Positions 22,201 to 27,495 of a stretch of 27,495 nucleotides of DNA are shown piece after piece. Below the pieces are notes generated by a model. It saw nothing but the letters and a program-made list of their open reading frames with translations. It was not told the DNA's origin and did not search any database. Where the stretch lies: the NCBI GenBank assembly GCA_036897625.1, contig JAYMTA010000518.1, positions 1 through 27,495 of the forward strand, given 5' to 3'. A program made the position numbers and the translations under genes. Position 1 is the first letter of the stretch. Every line of letters begins with the position of its first letter. The stretch is from Pelargonium cotyledonis. Its lineage: Eukaryota > Streptophyta > Magnoliopsida > Geraniales > Geraniaceae.

Positions 22201-24202
22201 GAAATTTATATCCCCATAAAGAATAACAACTCTACATACACAGTCAAGAAAAACTTCATTACATGAATTATAGATCCAATAAGCCTTAACACAGATATTT
22301 ACTCACACTTGACGTTGACAGTATGTGGCAGCATATATAACCCTAAGGAGACTCTAAAAGAAAAGCTTGGTGAGTTTCGATTTCCCAGTAAAGAAAGAAC
22401 CCGAACCCCCTATCCTACCCCCCTTTGAATTCTACTTCCACAACATTAATATCACCCTTTTATTATTGTTAATAAAATTATATTACACACATACCATCAT
22501 CATTGGGATCAACAGCAAACAAGATATCGGTCAAATAAAGGAATTACAATGCATGTAATCAATAAAAGTTATCTTATGCTCAACATTAATAGTCACAGAA
22601 ACAAACCTCTACAGTTCTAAGTTCATTAAGAAGAGATTCTGATGGATTTGTGATTGTCTGGGATATATGAGAGCGCTGAAATGTGCAGAGAAATAAGTCA
22701 TCACCAAGGGGAAAAAAAATAGGTCAGCAATGTTATACACATAGTGACAATGACTCACATAGCTGTCAACGAGCTTCTGAAGTTCAAATTGCACTTTTCC
22801 TAGCATCAATAATACTTTACCTGCCAAGAACAAAAATGAAAATAAGCTTCATTTCATTACCTTATTTTTTAAATGCACTAAAAGAAACAAATTTCAGGAA
22901 TCAAGTTGAAATTATGCTTAAAACTACCATATGATAATAAACTAGAATTAGAGACACGCATTTGTATACTTGTTACATCAACACTAAATAAAGTCAACAT
23001 GCTCGGTATGAAACAAGTAAATTTCTCTATGAGAACTTAATGTAAACAGACTAATAGCTCTCCAGTTTGTTGATAACATTATTCCATAGGAGTAGAAAAA
23101 CTATGCACTTACCACTTTCTTCGTCATCATTCAGAGCAGTCTTCTCAAGAAGGCAAGACCCCATTTCACGCAATGACTCCGAGAATTCTGAAAGACATAA
23201 ATGGGATTAGAAGACTTAAGACTTCTTGAAAATGACCCAGGAAACAAAAAACTACACCTATTGGCTATTGCCTCTAAAACACCTCTATCATTAAATGGTG
23301 CCTCCCTTTTATTTTCTTTATTTTTCTTATTTTTGGTAGTAACAAGTAACAACCGCTTCTTCAAGACGAGCATTAATCATCTATATCCTCTGCACTTCTA
23401 AGTTTGGCGATATGTGTGGATAAAGATTACAGAGCATTTGAGTAAAAGTGAAATTCATTAGTTAAGTACCATATGAACTGTTTGTGGTTGCTGCAGCAGC
23501 AGAAAGCAAGCTATCGTAGCAGTCTCTCATATCTTGCATTTCCTGCAGAAATAGAACCATGTTTCTAATAAGCAACAAGTCGCCAAAATCATCATAAAAC
23601 AGCTAAACCAGAAATAAAGGCTCGAAACAACTGTCATAAAGCAAGCACAGTTAATTCTCCAATCAACAAGCCATCATGAACCAAAATCTTCAAGCTCAAG
23701 ACTCAATGATACAACATATAAACTTAAGTACAAAGTGTTGTACCAATCATTACAACTGTTCATCACTTTCTCAACCAACACAACCAAAAAGCCTCCTCAC
23801 AATTCCAAAACCAAACACCTTGAGCAATTGAGCAATGATCACCAAATTGAGCCAATGTATTCTCCAGATCCCAAAAAAAAAATCTCACTTTTCCACAAAC
23901 CCTAAAATCTAAATTTCCAATCCGAATCGCACTGTATAACGAGGTGGAGGAGCTAAAAATTGAGACCCAAAATCGGAAATGAATTTTTAGTCCTACCCTT
24001 TCTTCCTCTTCGAATTTTCTCAGCAAACAAACAGGAAAACTCGAAGCTTGCTAAGTTCATACATCTATATAAATACCTGAGAAGCCAGAGCGAGCTCGTC
24101 AAGGCGAACCAACGGAGGAGGTGATGATGCTTTGTCTCTGGATCGTCTTCCATCACCGCGTTTTCGAGTTCCTAAACCCTTCAATCTTTTCAGAGAATTC
24201 AT
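19290..24202 (-). CDS. BAR-domain, Ser/Pro-rich At2g33490-like protein
   Basis: Minus-strand exons: 24202-24077, 23542-23470, 23187-23113, 22820-22759, 22675-22607, 22045-22017, 21909-21702, 21597-21325, 20895-20842 and 20417-19445, plus a short last exon ending at TAG 19290. The first ten give 647 residues in phase. Residues about 30-225 form a BAR-like helical domain (SQEMQDMRDCYDSLLSAAAA, EFSESLREMGSCLLEKTAL, LGKVQFELQKLVDSY, SLLTQAARHHAAQLCFFKKA). An acidic linker rich in Asp/Glu follows (about 245-290), then a Ser/Pro-rich tail of more than 300 residues with conserved blocks SPTFVSSPKISELHELPRPP and SAPLVSRAQ. The family is annotated as hydroxyproline-rich glycoprotein, but I see no signal peptide (MNSLKRLKGLGTRKR is basic), so that name is misleading. 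BAR domains bind curved membranes, so cytosolic membrane-trafficking work is a fair inference. The last junction is unresolved: donor CAG|GTACAT at 19444 is phase 1 and does not fit the strong acceptor before 19349. Confidence 0.87.
21961..21995. repeat. Compound (GT)n(GA)n microsatellite
   Basis: A GT run of about 15 bp passes directly into an interrupted GA run of about 20 bp, inside the BAR-gene intron between the 29-nt and 208-nt exons. It is likely to be length-variable. Confidence 0.9.
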
Positions 24203-24444
24203 GCGTTTCTCTTCAAAATCCAAAATTTTCCGATCGAACCCTCTTTTTCTCTGTGAGTTTTGCTTCAGATTTGGAATTGATTGAACCTAAGTAGTGTCGT
24301 GAATGGGTGAAAATTATTAAGAAAAGGTGGATTTATGAGAAGACTCCATGAAAATGGTCAAGATGAAGAAGAGAGTATGTGACTATTTTTTTCCAGGTCA
24401 ACGAAAATTTTGTTGTTTCTCGACTTCTTCGTTTCTGTTTTTGG

Positions 24445-24454
24445 TTTATTTATA
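24445..24454 (-). promoter_or_regulatory. Possible TATA box of the BAR gene
   Basis: The minus strand reads TATAAATAAA here, about 245 bp upstream of the BAR-gene ATG. It straddles the boundary of the MITE at 24453, whose terminal TA supplies its first two bases. I see no better TATA box closer to the start, but many housekeeping plant genes have none. Confidence 0.35.
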
Positions 24455-24671
24455 CTCCTTCCCTTTTGTTTCTATTTTTTCTAAAAATTAAGAATTATAA
24501 AATAATTTTTTGTGTTTCTAATATAACCGTTATTTTTGCTCATGTGAATAAGTAATAAGAGTAATATGAAAAGAATACTAATATAATAATATAAAAATAA
24601 AAATAATACACTCATTTTAGAACAAAAAAAAATTAGATAAATAAGACACTCATTTTAGAACGGATTGAGTA
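24453..24671. mobile_element. Degenerate Stowaway MITE upstream of BAR gene
   Basis: The left end TACTCCTTCCCTTTTGTTTC and the right end GACACTCATTTTAGAACGGA followed by TTGAGTA form imperfect inverted repeats of the same family as the element at 17680. The right terminal motif ACACTCATTTTAGAAC occurs twice, about 37 bp apart (near 24610 and 24647), so the end has been duplicated. Length is about 219 bp with no ORF. Confidence 0.75.
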
Positions 24672-25808
24672 ATTTTTAAAACATGTTATTTTTCTAGTTT
24701 TGTAAAATAAATTACTGCAAAAAAATATACTCCATACTATATAAAATAATAAATTGACATATTCGATATTGTAATAACTGATAATATATCTTAATTGTTT
24801 GGACAAATATTTGCAAAATAATATGTTAGACTTATGAGATATATATGTAAATTATTTTCCTACAATGTCAAATGTATCATTAAAGTGAACATTTAAAACC
24901 CGACCCAACAGTTTATTAGTTTGGAGTCCATAAAATTGTCCTGAGCAATTTTGGGGTTGGATTTGTCCCGTAGAATTGTGAGCTGGATCAAACAAATCTA
25001 TCTGCAAATTTACATGTAAAACCTAAATTTGAACCCGACTAATGGCCCGAAATTAAATGATGCTTTTGTCATTCTCAGGTTCGTGGGTTTGGGTAGGTAT
25101 TCTCAACTTGAATTTGGAAAGAAAAAAAAAATTGACACCTGAATTGTCTGTCACAAAACAAACTCTATATGTCATAAGAGAAAAAATATACATCAGTTTA
25201 TACACCAAAATAATGTAAAATGATTGGCATACGTGTGTTTTTATTGTTTTATTTTGAGCAATTATTGTTAAAAGTAACATTTTCTTATCAACAGATGTAC
25301 ATACATTTATCAATGCAAAAGAAATGTAAAATTGAATTTTATCAGTGCATACAAAGTGCGTTTACCAAGTTCACATAAAAGATACATTTTAAGATTTCTC
25401 AATCAAAATATACAAAATTCAAGACAAGTAAAATTTTCATGTGTTAACATGGTTGTGACTTGTGAATAACCAATCTTCAAGATATTTTTGTGAATAAACA
25501 AAATTCAAGACAAATGAAATTTTGTATTGGTGTGTAGATTTCAAGTTTTTTGTTTTTGTGAATAACCAATCTTCAGGAGTTTGTGGCTTATTTATACAAT
25601 GATGTCAAGTCATTCTCTAGCATAAAAAGTGATATAGACCCAGACGTTGTCAAGTCAAGAAACCGTGTTCCGTGCACCACAAGCTACAAGGAGAACAAAA
25701 TTCAAAAAACAAAAGGTATTACACTAAAACAGCCCTTCAACTTTGACAATAATACCATTAGACAAAAAGTGCCCTTTCGGTTTATTTCAGTTACCTTAAA
25801 CGATCAAC
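24672..25808. other. Intergenic, no gene seen
   Basis: About 1.1 kb of AT-rich sequence. The part at about 24895-25095 contains AACCCGACCCAAC, GAACCCGACTAATGGCCCGA and GGTTCGTGGGTTTGGG, resembling decayed ends of plant hAT-like repeats, but no matching pair of termini can be drawn. A motif GTGAATAACCAATCTTCA repeats at about 25457 and 25558. The open frame at 25583-25909 runs into a MITE and has no known domain. Confidence 0.5.
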
Positions 25809-25975
25809 TAGAGATTGGCAATTTGGATCCAAACCCATGGGCAACACATCGTCATTCCAGGCAAGCCCACGCTAAAATAATTTCCATGCAAAACTCATGT
25901 GAAACATGAGTCGGGTTTTGAGCACCCAGAAGGTATAAAGCTGAACCCAACTAAAACCCCAAATTGCCGACTCTA
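25809..25975. mobile_element. Short MITE with TAGAG...GGCAATTTGG ends
   Basis: The left end TAGAGATTGGCAATTTGG and the inverted right end TAGAGTCGGCAATTTGG match over about 17-18 bp with one indel. Such TAGnG...GGCAA termini with CCCGAACC-like interiors are typical of small plant hAT-type MITEs. No clear 8-bp target duplication remains in the flanks. Length 167 bp, noncoding. Confidence 0.6.
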
Positions 25976-26095
25976 CGGGCCGCAACCCTTCCATGGCAAG
26001 CACGTTTGGTTGACCCGATCAAAAACTATCAAACTCCTTTAGTTGACCCGAACTCGTAAAACATGAGTCTGGTTTTGAGTACCCACAAAGTTCAA
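25902..26095. repeat. Direct repeat of MITE right half
   Basis: AAACATGAGTCGGGTTTTGA at 25902 recurs as AAACATGAGTCTGGTTTTGA at 26059, followed by similar ACCCA-AAG and AAATTGCC sequence. The right half of the MITE at 25809 therefore has a diverged second copy about 157 bp downstream. GTTGACCCGA is also doubled, at about 26010 and 26042. Confidence 0.7.
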
Positions 26096-26554
26096 ACCTA
26101 AATTGCCATTCAAGCACAAGTAACTTTTCGCTTCCTGAATGGTTCCCTCGAGAGATCGAGTTCCTCACCCCCACTAGCACATAAATAGCGTTTTAAGGTC
26201 TCCAAGCATGTGTACATAGGTGAAGCTTTCTAAACAAAATATACTTTTGAATCGCATCATGCACAAAAGTTGGAAGGATTACAAAAGTAAATTTCCGGCT
26301 TTACCGGAAAGGAATGCACATCCAAATAGAAACTCAAATATTGAATCCAGAAGTGTATTGATTGGTTTCATGTTTATTGCCACAAACCAGAGCAGCAAAA
26401 TTTCCCACCTTCATCTACGTTTCTCCAACTCATCAATTCCTCGCAGATGCCATGGGAAATAAAAATGTAAAATCCCTCCATTTCCTGCAAAAGATTGTAC
26501 CAAAATATCATATATCAGCCAAACAATGATTAAAGGTATTATGTCACAAATGAT
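26096..26554. other. Intergenic, possible transcribed 3' sequence
   Basis: About 460 bp less AT-rich than its surroundings. On the minus strand CTTTTGCAG at about 26484-26492 resembles a splice acceptor, and AATAAA lies near 26380. This could be a noncoding 3' exon of the pyruvate dehydrogenase gene or of an unannotated transcript, but no protein domain is visible in any frame. Confidence 0.3.
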
Positions 26555-26791
26555 TAGGGTTGCAACTCGGATAGGATTTGTTCGGGTTCTGATTGATGAA
26601 GACATGTCCGAATCTGATCAGATAAGGTGTGTGGTAGTGTAAAATGTGCGGAATCGTGTGGATTTGCCCGATCCGATCTGACACGTATTTTTATAAAATA
26701 AATCCGATCAGACCCAAAAATTAGTCGGATCAAATTTAAGTCTGAACGGATTTCAGACGCTGGTGGGCTTGGATCCAAGTTGCCAGCTCTA
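26555..26791. mobile_element. MITE with TAGRG...GCAACTYGGAT ends
   Basis: The left end TAGGGTTGCAACTCGGAT and the inverted right end TAGAGCTGGCAACTTGGAT match over about 18 bp with one indel. The interior is rich in CCGATCCGATCTGA-like and GGATCC-type phrases, as in small hAT-like MITEs whose sequence repeats the word for GATCCG. Length 237 bp, noncoding, no exact target duplication found. Confidence 0.65.
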
Positions 26792-27075
26792 AAACTGGTA
26801 CATAATTTTGATCTAATAACCAGTTTGGTGCACGACATCTAGTGAGATTAACATTTATAGCCAAGTTAGAATACCAAAAGTTCGGGTACTAAATTGACTA
26901 TTTTTTTCAAAGTTTTCTGCGCCAAATTGAGCAGCATACCAAATTTCCTATATCGTTTGTGACACATTTGTGACATTAATCCTTGAATAAATGACAACGA
27001 TATACTTGCTAGTGTACTGCAGCCAAAATACAAACTAACCTGTATCTAGAAACGTTTATGACAAACTTGGTAAGA

Positions 27076-27389
27076 TTATGCAGCTGCAGCCATTGGTACA
27101 GATCTGTAGCAAGCTCTTTGCACAGCGCGGACAATATCGTCAACCTGCATTACCGACGAAACAAACAGCATGATTAGCATTCAGACGCCAATCTCCAGCC
27201 AATCCTCTAGATAAATCCAAAATTCAAAATAGTGGAACATCCATAACATAAAAGCAAATCAGAAAAGGACCAACCTGTGGGACAGCCAATCTCTCAAGAT
27301 TTGCAGCATAGGGCATTGGGACATCAGCTCCAGCAATTCTCTCAACTGGTGCATCTAGATAAGCAAAGCTTTCCTCAACAACAGAGGCA
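27076..27389 (-). CDS. MAB1: Pyruvate dehydrogenase E1 beta, mitochondrial (3' end)
   Basis: Two minus-strand exons, 27389-27275 and 27144-27076, end in TAA; the rest lies beyond the window. The first exon begins in mid-codon and reads [20 protein letters not shown], then [18 protein letters not shown]. The last reads [20 protein letters not shown] plus AA. This is the C-terminal swivel domain of the E1 beta subunit, close to Arabidopsis At5g50850 (MAB1). With E1 alpha it forms the thiamine-diphosphate decarboxylase of the mitochondrial pyruvate dehydrogenase complex, which makes acetyl-CoA. The mitochondrial rather than plastid form is chosen because plastid E1 beta has a different C-terminus. 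The Pro-Met-Ala4 tail is slightly longer than I recall for Arabidopsis. The intron at 27390 onward contains long T runs. Confidence 0.93.
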
Positions 27390-27446
27390 CTGTGTGAAGA
27401 AAGAAGCGTATTATGAGTAAATGATGAGGGAAGATTTTATCAACAA

Positions 27447-27492
27447 TTTTTTTTTTTTTTTTTTTTTGGGGGAAATTTTGGTTTTTTTTTTT
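27447..27492. repeat. Poly-T/G low-complexity tract in PDH intron
   Basis: A run of 21 T, five G, then AAATTTTGG and 12 T, at the window edge. On the minus strand this is poly-A within an intron. It could be a retroposon tail or simple slippage, and is prone to sequencing error. Confidence 0.7.
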
Positions 27493-27495
27493 AAA

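Noticed and set aside
24895-25095. Possible hAT-like element rich in ACCCGAC phrases
   Set aside because: The composition is suggestive but no pair of matching terminal repeats or target duplication could be found.

Overview
This window is nuclear DNA from a flowering plant, almost certainly a eudicot. The evidence is AT-rich DNA, genes broken into short exons by GT-AG introns, plant-specific gene families, a nuclear tRNA gene with internal Pol III boxes, and several short inverted-repeat transposons (MITEs). I could not identify the species.

Five protein genes and one tRNA gene are supported. From left to right: (1) + strand 594-5384, a receptor-like cytoplasmic kinase of subfamily VII, closest to Arabidopsis CDL1/PBL7, five exons, 461 residues. 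(2) - strand 9085-6543, a clade III (N3-like) SWEET sugar transporter, six exons, 288 residues. (3) 9.3-13.2 kb, a gene-poor stretch holding a CACTA-type MITE with an intact ATA target-site duplication, a short direct repeat and an unexplained CpG-rich block. (4) + strand 13204-13275, tRNA-Gln(UUG). (5) - strand 17475-13645, a GDPD1-type glycerophosphodiester phosphodiesterase, eight exons, 389 residues. (6) - strand 24202-19290, an At2g33490-like protein with an N-terminal BAR domain and a long Ser/Pro-rich tail, about 660 residues; its last splice junction is unresolved. (7) - strand 27389-27076, the last two coding exons of the mitochondrial pyruvate dehydrogenase E1 beta subunit, which continues past the right edge.

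The genes do not form a functional cluster. They cover unrelated jobs: kinase signalling, sugar export, phosphodiester breakdown, membrane-curvature binding and acetyl-CoA formation. From memory, Arabidopsis has a SWEET10/SWEET13-PDH E1 beta neighbourhood (At5g50790-50850) and a GDPD2-BAR neighbourhood (At5g41080-41100), so the order here may be ancestral synteny.

The noncoding DNA is more unusual than the genes. There is a three-copy tandem repeat of about 285 bp in kinase intron 1, three Stowaway-type MITEs (two of them close to 5' ends of genes), a palindromic element with CACGTG-like motifs in its arms, and two short elements with similar TAGRG...GGCAA-type ends near the right side. I found no CRISPR array, operon, prophage or clearly novel multi-gene system.
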